Below, one piece after another: positions 13,248 to 26,900 of a DNA stretch of 64,000 bases; position 1 is the first letter of the stretch; each line of letters starts with the position of its first letter. A program made the translations under genes and the position numbers. The stretch comes from Brachypodius melanocephalos (taxonomy: Eukaryota; Chordata; Aves; Passeriformes; Pycnonotidae). The notes under the pieces are model-generated. The model made no database searches. It was not told the origin of the DNA and worked only from the letters and a program-made list of their open reading frames with translations. The stretch is from NCBI GenBank assembly GCA_013398615.1, contig VZSR01003803.1, positions 4,040,050 through 4,104,049 of the forward strand, given 5' to 3'.

Positions 13248-14357
13248 ATGAACCAGGGTTGCTTCAATTTTTCTTTGACCCCTTCCAGTATTGTAGGCAG
13301 ATTATAGTATCAAAACACTGTAGTAAATCACTTAATAATTAAATTCTTTGTTGGTATCTCAGAAGTTTGAAATTCCTTTGGGTTTTCCCACCACCACCTT
13401 TGAAGATAAGGCCTGATTTGTCATGTGTTACATGATTCTAAAGTACTTTTTCCTCAGGTGATGTAACAAGCAGATAAAAATGGTGCTGTGCTTGGGAGAG
13501 AGAAAATACTTTAAAAGTTTATTTTTTTTTTAATTTAACCATTTTTTTCTTTATAGATTTAGCAAAGTTATACCCTTTTCAGAATATACAGGAATGTTTA
13601 TCCAGTTGTGTCAGGCTGTCTTATTATTAATCAAAACCTTTCAGGTGTGAACATTTTTTTTTAATTGGAAGCAAAAACTCTTTGCTAGAGATTGAGTACT
13701 TATTATAGGTAAGACCTGAGAGAGCTCCTATTTTTTTTTAATCAAAGCTTTCCAACAGAAGACACATTTTCAAGATAAACCGGAAGATAACAGATTTTAA
13801 TTCTCTAGTATTTATTTTTTATTTTTGAGTTGTTTATTTTTCTATTGTTTAATTTTCTGTCTTGGATTTGTTTCTGCTCAAAAGCATAGGAACCTCAGAT
13901 CAGATTCATAAAGGCTTCTTACATTGAATCTGCTAGTATTAAGCCCTCGTTCAGTTTTAATGTGACGTGTATGTGTCATGAATTTTTGTTTTAAGAAGCT
14001 AAATGGTAATACGGGTCTGTGATTTTTCCCCCAAACAATATTTTTATGTGTACTTCTCCCTTAGTAATAAACACAATATTACTCAGTGTATGCAGAAGCA
14101 TTTCATTGTCCCAGTAGTGAAGTAGGTGTTCTAGGAATAATATGAAACACTGCCAGAAGTTCTGGAAGCAATCTGAGAATTGCTTTGATATTGCGATGTT
14201 TGTACAGGGGTACCAAACTTAAGACCCTCTACAAGGCTCAGTTTAGTTTCTTGTTTTTGTAGTTTGAAGTAAAGCTATTGAACACAAAGGCATCAACAGA
14301 AACCCCCTAATATGTTTTCGATGTTGGTTTATGGTTGGTTGTTTTTTTTGTGGTTGG

Positions 14358-14360
<3 letters not shown>

Positions 14361-14398
<38 letters not shown>
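14361..14398. repeat. Uninterrupted 38-T tract
   Basis: Thirty-eight consecutive T follow a GGTTGGTT-rich stretch. This may be the poly(A) tail of a minus-strand retrocopy, but I see no recognisable retrocopy next to it. Homopolymer length is prone to assembly error. Confidence 0.9.
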
Positions 14399-14399
<1 letters not shown>

Positions 14400-15280
14400 A
14401 CAAGACAGGTTGTAATTAGGGTTGAAAAGGACTCTTAATGGTGTACTAATTTATTCCTCTTCCTTGTCCTGACAGGTTTAATTATTCCTAAGTATCAGTG
14501 AATAGACTGATGACTGACTCTAGCCCAAAATTGACCAGTTCCATTGATGACTGTACAGTGGTAAAACTGTTCCTTCCATTTTGTTTCATGTTTTTTATGA
14601 GTTGTACTAGTGAATTATTCTTCCTCAGGTAACCTGTGTTTTACTTAATTGTAGATGTGTCAATAAGACATTTCCTTTACTTCTCATGGGTATTTTTAAA
14701 ATTTGTTGGTCATCATCCTGGCTGCGGTTTAGCGGGTTTAAATCAGCTTTACTGGCTGCAATTATTTCCTCATAAAGTCAGATTATAACTTTCTTTCCAA
14801 TGCATTTTAAAAAAATCAAAGAAAAATTCCCTCCTTTTTGTAATATTTTTTCTTTCCTGGGTTCCTGGCATTTTTTCTCAACTTAAAATAACTCTACATG
14901 CTGAACTTTTCCATACTGTCTCCATCAATGTCTTCACTGTTATTTCCTTTCTCCCTTTTGCTTCAGGAAACATATCTTTCATGTCACTCATGGGCAAGGG
15001 AGTAGCCAATTTATACAAAGACCAAACCGCCTTCCAAAATGATCCTCTTTTATAGTTTCCACAAAAATTGAACTCGTTTTCTGCCTACCTGTCAACCTTT
15101 TGCTGTTGCCTCCTTCAGTGTTTTATATATTATAAGAGCTATACTGTTGTTATCCCACTACTGAGTGATTCATCTCATCTGATAAGTAACTTCTGGTTGT
15201 GTACTGCTCGGCTTGGTTATTTTCCAAGGAACGAGTAAAGATGCAGATGATCAGTTTCACTTTTTCCAGAGGTTGAATAG

Positions 15281-15328
15281 CATAATTCTGCAACAACATA
15301 ATTCTGCAACAATATAATTCTGCAACAG
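15281..15328. repeat. Three-copy 16-bp tandem repeat
   Basis: Units CATAATTCTGCAACAA, CATAATTCTGCAACAA and TATAATTCTGCAACAG lie back to back. The first two are identical. It is a minisatellite-like array in otherwise unique sequence. Confidence 0.88.
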
Positions 15329-16012
15329 TATTTGATTTATGGCAAGTGATGAGGTAGGGCACAGAAAAGTGAGGAGGGGATATTCCTAGCTAACAAAAAC
15401 CCAACAAACCTACTCCCATGTGAGTAGGTAGAAGAAGAAAACTTACATATGGGAGAACAAAACAGATTACTCCATTAGTCAGAATAGTTGATGTATTTTA
15501 TTGAGTCTTCGTGAACTGGTTCTCATGATGAACAGACTTTTGTCCAAGCTCTGTTATCCTTGTAACAGAAGCAACTGAATTACACAAGACCAAAATAGCA
15601 TCAGTGAGTGCAGCAAATGCAGTAAGTTGTGCAAGAGTACAGCCTTGGGCATGTTCTGAACTCAACTGGTGCTCCAGACTCCCACCTGAAACAGTCTCTC
15701 TCAGAAGCTTTGCTATTACTACAGCTGAAATGGAAAATTACAGTGTTTGGTCTGAAAATAGCACTTTGCTCAAAGAACTGGTGTTCTGATACTCAGAAAA
15801 AAAGCCAGAAACCTGATAGAGCATATGGGCGCACATCAAGAATGACAGGAGAAAATACCTTGAAGATCCAAACTCGTGAGCTGAAATAACAGCATGTTAT
15901 ATTCCTCTTGGCTGACATCCCAAGTATCTTTGTAATGGTAAAGACTAGAAGTTATTTGGGCCCTGGGCACTGCAGAAATTGAATGCAGAGTCATCAGAAA
16001 AGTGGAGTATAA

Positions 16013-16300
16013 TCACAGAATGATTAAGGTTGGAAAAGATCTCTAAGATTAACTCTAATCTGGCACTGCCAAGTCCACCACTAAACTTATGTTCCTAAGT
16101 GCCACTTTGACTCATCTTTTAAATCCTTCCAGAGGTGATGACTCCACCACTTCTCTGAGCAGCCTCTTCAAATGCTTGGCAACCCTTTAGGTGAATATTT
16201 TTTTTGGTGATATCTGAAACAAACCTCCCTTGCCGACAGCTTAAGACTGTCTCCTTTTGTTCTATTGCTTGTTCTGTGGGAGAAGAGTCCAGCCCTGCTG
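16013..16300 (-). mobile_element. CR1 LINE 3' fragment, antisense
   Basis: It begins with TCACAGAATGATTAAGGTTGG, the complement of a CR1 3' end. It continues through the usual CR1 3' region words (GATGACTCCACCACTTCTCTGAGCAGCC and later TCTATTGCTTG), so the element runs on the minus strand. It is 5'-truncated and moderately diverged and holds no functional reading frame. CR1 is the dominant LINE of bird genomes, which is the main clue to the host. Confidence 0.88.
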
Positions 16301-19054
16301 GGAAGGAAGTTGTTTTTTAATCCTCCCTCTTAAACCTGGAAAGGCTGGTGCTTTTACTTTACTTAATGCCTCTTCTCTGTGTGAATCCCTATGTGTATCT
16401 ACAGACAGTATAATTTCAACAAAGAGAATATACCCAGGTCTTACCTGCTTCTATTTTAAATATATTGAGGGGGTTTTTTTCAGTATTTTTTTTGTTCTCA
16501 ATGAGGGATGAAATTGATCCTGAATAGGTAATCTACATTGTCAAAAACATTAATATGCTACCACTCTTATTAGGTGATAGCATATTTTGATTGCATGAAT
16601 AAAGTATATTAAAATTATTATTTGCAAATTGTTTCTTTAAAAATACTAATGTGACCACAATCGTTCATTTTTGATTACCAGAGCTATTATATTTATTTTC
16701 AAACTTTCAACCAAATATCTGTAAGATAAATAATCTCTTAAGTATTAATCTATTAAATATTGTCCAGATTAACATTTTGCCTGTACTGGTATTGCATTTC
16801 TACAAGGTTTTTTTTCTGTAATTTGATAGCTGAAACTACTGGTTCCTCTTTTACACTGGTGTGCACTTGCTTGAGTTTGTGTAATCCAATCTATTTGTCT
16901 GAATTTTGGCTGTTCTGGGGCATGTGCTGCCTGCTTGACTCCACTCTGCTTTTGTCTCCCTAGTTTTCACTTCTGTAATGATTGACTGCAGTCCATGAAC
17001 ATGATGGTTTGTGTGAGGTCAACCATACCTTGCAGATAGTGACAATAGTGCAAATAATGACAAATATGGGGTGGGGTGTTACATGGTGTTTCCTGTATTT
17101 AATTTGAAGGCTAGTGATTTGTGAGCAGCCTGCAAGGATGTTGCACAAAGTTTGGTTTATCTTTAGGTTCAGATTTGAATCTCTTGAGTATGCTCCTGTT
17201 CCCAACCCCCTTTTATTTTCTGCTTTTTGAAAAAATTCTTTAAATTGAACCTGTTTGGTGATCTTCTGTCTCCGAGTTTGTCTTTTTTCATGTTTTGTAT
17301 GTATTTTATTTCTTCACTTTTAGGAGTTTTTTGTTGACAAAGCTGTTTCTATTTAACCCCCACCTGAACCTGGATAGCATGAAAAGGAAACTAGTCCAGC
17401 TAAGGAATAATTTTAGTCCCTAATGACAGTTGAGAGCACGTGGAGGAAACACAGAATATTTTCTTGTGTGTTCCAAAAAGAAGAGATGGCTCTAGGCTAG
17501 AAATACATTTTGCAAAGTAGGAAATAATGTGTACATGTGAGGGATTTGAAAGCTCAAATAATTTCTCTCTAGCAGCTGATGCTGTAAAGTAATTTAATAT
17601 TACTAGTAACAATGCCAGAAGGCAGCAAGGCAGGCAAGTTATTAAAAAAAAAATCAACATCAAAACCAAAACTCCCTCTTTTTTTTCAGCTTTTTAATAA
17701 GTCTGTTCTAAACTGTGAGATTATAGGTTTCTGCTTATATTCTGAATGAACAGCTGTTATTGGCTGATAGAATATAAGGAGCTTTTGGCCTTCCCCAGAC
17801 AGCCTTTTGTCCATGCAAAGGTGAGTGCAGGGGTTTGTGGTGCTGGGTACTGCTGGGCTGTTGTGATTGCTATTAAGGAAACAAAAGTGAAATTCTTTTG
17901 TTTCCACTTTGGAATATTAAAATAGGGAGTATTAAAAATCTCTGAAATTCCTGGAAATTGTGATATAACAGTTTACTCGAAGGTTTCAGAAGTATTTGTG
18001 AAAGCATTCCCTTAAATATAGAATAATGAAATTTGATGAGATAACCTTATATGTCTTCTTTTACCTCAGTTGTCTTTGTTACTAAGTTAGCAGAAAGAAG
18101 TCTTTGTTTCAGGGTACTTTCACTAAGATATGCTGAAATCTTCTTTTGGTTGACTGATTTGTTCTTACATGCTCTATTGGGGGAAAAAAGCGCACATCTA
18201 TATGTGATGGATACCCTGATATTATGCACTCTGTCATTTTACGGAGCAAGATGTGCACTTAAGCTGTTTTACAGGAAAGTCTTTTGAGACTCTTGAGGAA
18301 ACAGGCCAGAAACATAATTATGCCAAAACTGCTGACTTTTAAAAAAGTTTCCAGTGATAATAGGATTTAAACTAAATGCAGTTTAATTTCAATTCCATTT
18401 CTGCAACTTGCAGAAAGAAATTTTACCTTGAATTTACATTTTTCTGGGTTTGGATTTGTTAACCCCTTGCATTAACCATAGTTGTGGCACTTTGTTTAGC
18501 TCTTATTTTCAGCATTAAAGATATAAAAATTGTGGTTGGGAAGAGAGGATTGTAGTGTTGTTGCATTGCACTGCATTTAGATGTTCTCATAGCTCAGTTA
18601 TGCTTTTGAGTACAACTAAGAGAGCATATTTTGGTGCAGTAGGGAACTGGCCCCACAATGTGTTCCTAGTCCTGTTTTTACAGAGCTTGTCTGGGAGTAG
18701 CTGAGAGATGAAAAGATGTTTTCAACTGGTCATCCCTGAACCCCAAGGATGTTTGGGGGTTGTTTAATTTCCATTATAATCATCTATGGTCTTCAAAGTT
18801 TAAATAGTGGGTTTTTAAATATAATCCTGTTTTGAATGCCATTTTATTTCATTAGCTGACAGTTCATCTACTCACACCTTGGCTTGGGAGATAGAGAGTT
18901 TCTCAGTGGTGATTTGGAAAACTTGAATCAGTTTAATGCAGCAAATATTTCATGACCACCTATGGCTACATTTCACCTTTTGCTGTGCTGCTTTCAGAGT
19001 GCCTGTTCTATAATCAAAAAGCCTTTAATTGTGGGATATTAACCAAATCATCCG

Positions 19055-19096
19055 GTCTTCTGCACCATTTGTGGTACATCTACAGGTGCAGAAGAC
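19055..19096. repeat. 42-nt stem-loop with a perfect 12-bp outer stem
   Basis: GTCTTCTGCACC (19055-19066) is exactly complementary to 19085-19096. As RNA the inside can add five more pairs (19070-19074 with 19080-19084, including one G-U), leaving a 3-nt bulge and a 5-nt loop. It is short for a microRNA precursor. No neighbouring gene explains it. Confidence 0.7.
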
Positions 19097-19414
19097 AGAG
19101 AATTAAATTGTTTCCTGAAAGAGTGATGTGCGGAGCCCTGTAATCTTCATCAGCTAAAGCTCGGCTGTGTGCTTCAGAGCAATACTTAATGAGACAGTTC
19201 AAAAGGGCAGCAGGTGTGTTCTGGAGAGCAGGAGGGAATCAGTTGAGCTCTTCACTGTTGTATTTGAAGATGTTCATGTTGAGTCATTTTACACAGTGAA
19301 CTGAGCGAACTCATGATGTGCTTTCCTTCACTTTTTCTCTTATCACAAGAAATCTTTGTGGATTTCTTGCACTTGTTCTTCATCCTTTGCCATCAACCAA
19401 ATCAGACAGGTCTT

Positions 19415-19550
19415 TCACAGACTAACAGAATCACTAGGTTGGAACAGACCTTCAAGATCATTGAGTCCAACCCAAGCCCTGACGCCCCAACTAGACCATG
19501 GCACTGAGTGCTACATCCAGTCTTCTTTTAAACACATCCAGGGATGGTGA
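19415..19550 (-). mobile_element. CR1 LINE 3' end fragment, antisense
   Basis: TCACTAGGTTGGAACAGACC and GAGTCCAACCCAAGCCCTGAC are the antisense of a CR1 3' terminus, so the element lies on the minus strand. Only the final ~135 bases are present. The match stops abruptly after GGGATGGTGA, which is the 5'-truncation point. Confidence 0.85.
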
Positions 19551-22500
19551 GTTGAAATGTGCTTGTGTTGTGGCTCCCCAGGCAGTCCAAGGTGAGGTAG
19601 ACTCTGGTGATGTTTAGGATTAATTTGGGGCTGAGAATTATTAGAATGCAATATTTGGGTGGGGGGGGAAATAATCTCATAACATTTTGAAAATCTGTTG
19701 TTTTTGAAGTTTCAAATCCATAGCAGTAATTTTACAAGAAAAAAGAATATAATTGATAATGTCTTTTAAAACGTAATCAACTGTATTAAATGCAGATGTT
19801 TCATTAATGAAAGTGTTTAAATAATCATCTTTTTTCTCCTGTAGGTAAAAATCATGCATATCATAAGCCTTTAAATTTTTAAAAATAATTTAAATGTTAC
19901 TTTATTTTTCCATAAACAAAAATTAATTAAAAAAATGCTTTGAAGTTATTTGTGGAGTAAGACATTTTTCAGATGTAAGTTTTTCTCATGGGATAATTCT
20001 TTTGTGCTGCATTGAAATTTGGAACATGCATATTAGAAAAGAGTTGAACTGATACATGACATGTACTATGCTCTACATAGACCTCATACTTTTACTCAGT
20101 GCTAGCTGTGTAAAAAAGTCCACAATTAGCAGCTGTTCAAAATTTTGTTTAAACGTCTTGTTTGTGGCATAGTCTCTTTAACACTATATTTAGCCATTAG
20201 TTAACGTATTTTGTATTTGAAAAAACAGTGATACAGTGCTTGATGGCTCTGAGGTGAAGACTGGAAAAGATGAGTGAGAGAAAGTGTTGCAAGAAAGATC
20301 AGATTTCTCTCTCAGCTTTGGCTTCTGAAAGATTTTCTCATTTGAGCTTGTTACTTTATCTCTCAGGAGTGCTTGCTGAGTCTCCCCTTACTGAGCAGAG
20401 AGAGTGAGTCTACATGAAGCAGAGCTTAAAGTAAATGCGTAGCTCCTTGGCTAAGAGGAGATAATGCGCGTTCCCAGTCATATAGCATTTTACATTATTT
20501 GTGTAAAATTGAAATTTTTGACTAGTTTACTAAAATGTCCTGAAATTGTAAACCATGGAGTGTGGAGACACTGCAGCAGTGTCAAGAGCTCATTAAATTT
20601 AGCTGTGTGGTCAGTTAGAAATGCAGCTAATCTCCCTATTGTGACCTTTTCAGGTTCCCAGTAATTCTGAGGGTACACCACCATAGTCTTGGACATGGGT
20701 GCTGTCTGCAGTTACCTCAGTGGATTGCACAGCTGTTCTCTAGAATCAGATTTTCATTAATTTTCGTGGTGATGATTAATACAGCTAAATGAAAATAATC
20801 TTTGCAGATGAATTGATTTAGATCTTTATAACCAGCTCTTAGCTATACACATGCTTTTCAAGGGTTTTTAAACTCTCTTTATCAAGGTGACTTCTTTCTT
20901 TGAGGTGTTTGTGCACGGTTGTGACACTATTTGAATGTGTGCTCATTTATATTTTTAAAAAGTTACCAAAAAAAAAAAATCATGTTATTACCAAGTACCA
21001 CAGTACTTTTGAAGTTCTCTAGGAGCAGACTCTATAGATTTCGTCAACCAGGTAACCCACATTACCTGTCCCTTTTGCTTTTCTTTCCTCTCTCCTTTTC
21101 CTACTGGTCTGACACCATTGTATGGAAGCAGTTTGTCACTGGGGATTTTATCCACCATGATGGATGCTGTGAAAGACATAATTTAAGGGTCTGGGACAGT
21201 CTTTGTGGCAGCCCTCCTTCCTCAGCTCCCGCAGGAGAAGCTGTGTGCCGACAGCCATCCTCCCTTCCCAGAGGACAGGAAAGGGTGAGAGAGGTGGGGG
21301 TGCAGAGCAGATGGCAGGGATGTAAAATAAATGAAATTGTGACCATTTTAGTTGTGTTGCTATGTGCCAGTTTTGAAATGTTGTATTCTGGTTTTGGATC
21401 AGCAACAGAATAATACTTCTTGGCATGAATAAACACCCACACCAACTTTTAAATATCTAAGAGAATATTTAAACAAAGATCGAAGGGCATAATCTTATGT
21501 TAACCTTGTTTCAATTTGCTTATGTTGTTTTAATATTTTTTCTGTGTTGTGGTGATAGTAACCATAGCAGAAGGAATAAAAATTAATCTGCCTTCTCAGT
21601 AGCATTGTCCCTCTGCTGGTGCCAAGACTTTTTCCTGAAGCTATAGGTGTTGTGTGAGGGAGTGAGTGACTGATCTTCTAACACTAAAGTGGTGGTTGGT
21701 AAAACAAACAAGGCAAAATTAAAACTGATGGGAGAAAGAGGAGTATAATATAATATACCGTTTGTCTTAATCAAGGTGTAATAAAGTTCTGTAATGGAGG
21801 AAGAATGGGTTTTTGCTGGGGTGTGGGCCTTTGCTGTGTCATGTTTTTAAATTAAGTACTTCAGTAAAACAACGTTATTTTTCCACTGATTTCTGTATCA
21901 GTTTTCAGCTTCTATAAGAATATTATGGCTTAATAAAAAGATAGGGAAAGGCACTGAGAATCAAGCTAGAACAGTTTGTAACAGTGCTTCATGAACTTCT
22001 GCTTAGCATCTCCTCTTGCCACTCAGTCTCCATGTTGGAGGTGGTTAAAAGGACCACCGGAGGGGCTCTTCAAAGCAAAATAAGTTGCTCTCTGAAGCAC
22101 ACCCATCACCAGCAGCCTGAGCCCTTTCCTTGGCTTACTGCAGTGGATGCTGAGGGAGAAGGAACCTCCAGCAGTGGAATGGAGTAGACATCTGCGGCGA
22201 GAACTCAAGTTCTTCCTTTCACATGCCACAAGAGTATCTACACTTTCTCAGGAAAATTCAATGGAAAGTAATTCCATCGCAGCATGAACTCCTCTCTTCA
22301 ACACATAACACAATCAGTGCTTTCACTCCCTTCCACTCAGGTCTCATTCTCTTTCCTAACATGCTCACATAAATGTTACTTTTCAAGAGCCCTCATTCCT
22401 CTGAGGAGCTGACTGTCTTATGATGACAGCCACTGTCAGCTGTACATTGTGGAGGCTCCTATCTAGGGAAATGTGAGAGGCATTTTAGCTTATCTGTTTA

Positions 22501-23483
22501 GCTATTCCCCCTCCTCACGTTCTCAAGGGGGCTCTTACTTGCAAAGCCATGCATGTAGTTCAAAATGTTAATGAGAACTCTGCCAAAATTGTGGAGAGAT
22601 AAAGGAATGTTAAATGATATCATATTCAGGATTTATGCACAAACATAAATAATTATCATCAATTTTAAATATTTTTCCTCAGTTAGTAAACATCAAAATA
22701 CTGCTGTGTATGTATATATAGAAATAGAATTTGTTGTAGGTATCTGCTAGTTGTACAGCATTTTTAAGAAAAAAAAATGCACAGTTCTGTTGTAGTCAAC
22801 TTAAAATAAATCTGAGCATGCCAAAATTTTTAGTAGTTTTAAAATTTGTCCACCTAACTCACTTTAATTATCAAATACACACTTATATAATAGCTAAATG
22901 GTTGCAGTAGTGGGAAAACTCTTCTTTTTATGTCTGAATTACCAAAACAGATAATTTATTTCTGCTTCTTTAACCCTGTCTCTTTACTAGCTTTTCATGC
23001 TTATCAGAAATTCATCACATTCTGCTACTTTTCAGAAATTTCACCAGTATAAATCATTACAGTGGCTTTTGTGATGCTGCCTTGCAAAGTGTTGTGCTTA
23101 TAATATTATTTTAATATGTGTGCTTCACAGCAACAAAATTATTTCAATACCTGTAAGCTTTTAAAGACAAATAACTTGCAGTTCCTTTTTGGATACTAAG
23201 GTAATATCAAACCTTGTATTTCTTCAGTGATTGTGAGCTCTGGAAGAAGAGACAGATCAGCAGAAATTCTCATGGTGGAGATGAAGTCTTGGATGATATT
23301 TGTAACATGAGCTAAGCAGTTATGTTCAGAAGCATAATACAAGACATCTGCACAGACTACTTCAAGAAAATTTATTGGGTTTTAAGTATTTACTACATTT
23401 GTAAAGCTCTTGTAGGATAAGTAACCAGATTTAAATTTCGGCTTACATATGGATTTAATACTGTTGGAAGTTAGTTTTTTTCC

Positions 23484-23502
23484 TTTTTTTTTTTTTTTTT
23501 TT
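23484..23502. repeat. 19-T tract
   Basis: Nineteen consecutive T follow a TTTTTTTCC run. No attached retrocopy is recognisable. Confidence 0.85.
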
Positions 23503-23870
23503 GCTTAAGGAATTTGTTTTCCCCATGGTTACTGGGAGACAAAGTGCTTGGTACTTCATGGTGCTTGACCAAAACAAAGAGTTGCTCTGGGAGAGGGAGA
23601 TATCGTGAGTTTCAGGGGGCAGGTAAAAGACAGAGCTGGAGAAAGCTTCTCTGTCTTGCTCTCTGGGCGCTCATGGGTGAGGACATAGTCAGGTTGTTTT
23701 GCTTGCTGCAGGAGAGGTTCCACTGTCACCAGAAAACATCCAGTCCTGAGAAAATCTACTATCTCTGCTCGGGTGTCCGTGTCTGCTCGGAATTCTGAGC
23801 TCCCTGGCCTGCCTTGCTGGAGCAGAGGTGGTCCTGCCCTGCCCCACCACTGCAGTTTTGCTTTGGCACG

Positions 23871-23970
23871 NNNNNNNNNNNNNNNNNNNNNNNNNNNNNN
23901 NNNNNNNNNNNNNNNNNNNNNNNNNNNNNNNNNNNNNNNNNNNNNNNNNNNNNNNNNNNNNNNNNNNNNN
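23871..23970. other. Assembly gap, 100 N
   Basis: Exactly 100 N, so of nominal size. The left flank (about 23560-23870) is GC-richer than the window average, with CCTGCCCTGCCCCACC just before the gap. The missing sequence may be GC-rich or repetitive. Confidence 0.98.
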
Positions 23971-26900
23971 TTTGATACACATGCAAGTAAAGAACTGTTA
24001 TTTCCTGTTCCCATAACTCTGTCTCAAAAAAGCCCTGTTTAATTCTTTTTTTCCTAAATTGTAATTATTTGGAGGGAAGGGATTTGAATTATCCAGATAC
24101 CTGTCTTTCAAACCAAGACAAATACTTAGAGCTGTTAGTGTTTTTGTAGTTTTCATTTGGAGTGTTGTATTTCAAGTATATCACTAATTTTGCCTTTTCA
24201 ATATAATTTGAACAATTCACAACTAATTCATGTTTTGTCAAAATGATAAGGGAGGGAGGTTCAAATCGTGGTGGTTGAATTGACTACGTTGTTAGTATCA
24301 GGCTATGATTTGATCTGGGTGTGGCTTGTCTGACCCTGCCCCGTTCAGTCCTTGAGAGAAGAAAATAGTTGCTTTCAGGTGGGTCAAGTCTAAGATTTTT
24401 TTTTTCTGTGCATATCTGTGCCAGCAGAAGACACATGGAACAATCATCAAAAAACAAAAGATGCTGGAGGAGGAGTGATAAATACATACATTCATGTTGC
24501 CTTCAACTCAAGCTGTGTGCATGGCCCAGCAATGGGCAAACTTGCACAGCAAGATGTGTAGTCATCCTGAGGAACACGTCAGGTTGTAGGAGGATCATGG
24601 TGACCCAACCTCAGATTTTTAAATACGGATTTGAAGTGTAGATTTTTAAGTTGAACTCAGTACACTGCAGTGGTATAAGACAAAACTTCTGTTTGTGTTT
24701 GCGATGAAACTACAGTTTCATTTGGCAACTACTTTTTTGTGCTTCAGTCTCTCTAGCCTTGTGCATTCTTTAAAGCAGTGAACACTCCTGAGAAGCTTCC
24801 AGAAAGGATACTCAGTGGCTCTGTCACTGTATGTTGTAACTCTGTTTGCTGTGGCTAGTAGAATATAAAAATCAGAAAAGAAACTTGACAAGTTTTTTTG
24901 AGAAAACAAATGAAGAATGCTGAAATGCTTAGTTATAGATATGTATGTGTGTATATAGATAATATATATATTTTATGTATTTTCATACAGAATTTTTGAA
25001 CAAGAAAATCAAGGGTTTAATTTTTTTTTTATTCCTTGCTGTTCTTCTGGGACTGGCAGGTGCTCCTGGTCTTGGCTCAGTTACTGTCTGCATTTGCCAA
25101 TTGTAATCTTTTAATCATGATCCAACAACAGTGCTTTAACAAGAATCTATATAATCTCTTGTTTAATAACACATACTAGTGTTTCTTTTGATCTTATCAG
25201 CCCAGGGATTGCTTCAGACTTGCTGTCAGAAAACAGATCAGGAGCCTCTAACAGCTGAGTGTTGTAGGTGTAGCTGAATTGGCCCTGTGCCCAATAAGTG
25301 CCTGACAAATTGTTTTCTGTGTTTTCATAAAGCCTATCAATTTTAAAGCAGCAGTAATGTTGCTTCAAAAGTTGATTCAAGAGTTATTTAATTTCAACTA
25401 GGAAAATAATCATTATGTGGATGACCACAGGTCTGACGAGTTTTCACCATTATTTTTGATGGCTGGTGAAGTTCTCCCCAGATATGCTGCATTTCAGTTA
25501 GAGAAGGAGATAAGATGTTACAAAGGTTTTCATTTGACAGGATCAACTATAGAAAGAAGGTAAAAGATTGTATCACTTGAAATTACCAAATTCATGTGGC
25601 TCCATTTCAGGATTTCCAGTTGGCATATGTCTTTTGGGATTTCTAAAAGTTTGAGCTTGGTGAAGGACAACCACCATTTTCTCTAAGTCCTTATGCTTTC
25701 ATACAAAACCAAATAACCTGTTTCCAATGTAAAATATCTTTGTTTTAAAAACTTCATTAATGACATTTCTGTACAGGAACTGTGTGACTTCTTTTATAAG
25801 CAGTGGCAACACTCAGAATGGAATAGCTAATTTTTGCTACTTGCTGCAATTCTTCAGAATCGAGGAGTGTTCCTAATAGAAAAATAAGGCATCTTCTAAA
25901 GAGATTTAAATGGAAATTAAAAAGTAAAAAGTAAATCACGATTTCTGATCAGTGTGTAAAAGAGGAGAGATATATGACTTCACAGTAACTAGACAGTGCC
26001 AACCCAGCAGGTACTGATAGTAATGTGAGATAGTGGTGTCTGTCATGTGTTCTGTTACAGCTGTTGGATCTTGGACTCAGATTCTCAGTTGTTCCAGATC
26101 TGTAGGTGCTTGAAGAAAATCAGAGCACTTTGCATTCCACTTTGGCTCCTTCTCTCTCCCTGGGGGATTGAGAAATAAGGAGCCTGTGGTTAAATGTAGA
26201 AATGGTTGTTAAACACCCTGGCCATGTCTGAGGCACTGTTTGGTGCTCTAAGGTGCCATCTGTAACACAGCATTGGCCTTGGAGAGAGGAGCAAGGGACT
26301 CGAACACAAAAAGCTGGAGGGTTGCAGTAGGGCTGGAGCTGCTGTAGGATTCAGGAGTATGTTTTCCCTTCAGTCTTTGTTATATTTTCACTTCAGCTTT
26401 AGTAAGTTATTTGACAGACCTGAAGTGTATATTTTATTCAATACTGAAATTTAAATAAAAATAACAAATTCAGAAGCTTTTGCTAAAGTGTGTAGAAATG
26501 CATGTTTAGTATTTGTAATGCATTTGTTTTAGAGACATGCATCAGTAATACTATTTTTATGAATGCTGATGCCGCAGGAGACCATAAAATCATCCAGCTG
26601 GATTCTGATCAACAGTGGCCCAGTGAATCTCACCACAAACTGCATCAAGTGTACATAAACCAGTCTAATCACATTTCATTAATTAATCTTGGTAACCATA
26701 GAAGAAGTTGCCATTTTGTTAGTCTGTTTGACAAGACTTCAGGTTCTAGCTGTCATTTGAGTTTTTTCTACCAAATTACGGAATTGTTTTTATTCCTGCA
26801 GGCTGGTACTCCAGCCACCTCCCTTTCTTCTCTTGAATAAGCTGAAAGCATTAAGATACTGTCAGCTTTAGTTTTATAGCAAGAAAGTAACCAGGGCATT

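Larger units (their letters stand above)
10453..16012. other. Non-coding stretch, presumed large downstream intron
   Basis: This is AT-rich DNA with short chance frames only. It holds a two-copy 23-bp tandem (13202-13247), a 38-T tract (14361-14398) and a three-copy 16-bp tandem (15281-15328). I see no exon with matching splice sites and no RNA gene. Whether it belongs to the intron of the 769/10277 gene depends on that gene extending further. Confidence 0.4.
16301..23870. other. Non-coding stretch with one CR1 fragment and one hairpin
   Basis: AT-rich DNA. Apart from the separately listed CR1 fragment (19415-19550), hairpin (19055-19096) and 19-T tract (23484-23502), I see nothing to annotate. 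The 160-codon open frame at 20931-21413 looks like chance: it crosses a poly-A run, has no initiation context and is open on both strands. The last 300 bases before the gap are GC-richer. Confidence 0.4.

Noticed and set aside
20931..21413. 160-codon plus-strand open frame
   Set aside because: It crosses a 12-A homopolymer, overlaps open frames on the other strand, shows no domain and has no splice or start context. Length is within chance expectation for 64 kb of six-frame sequence.
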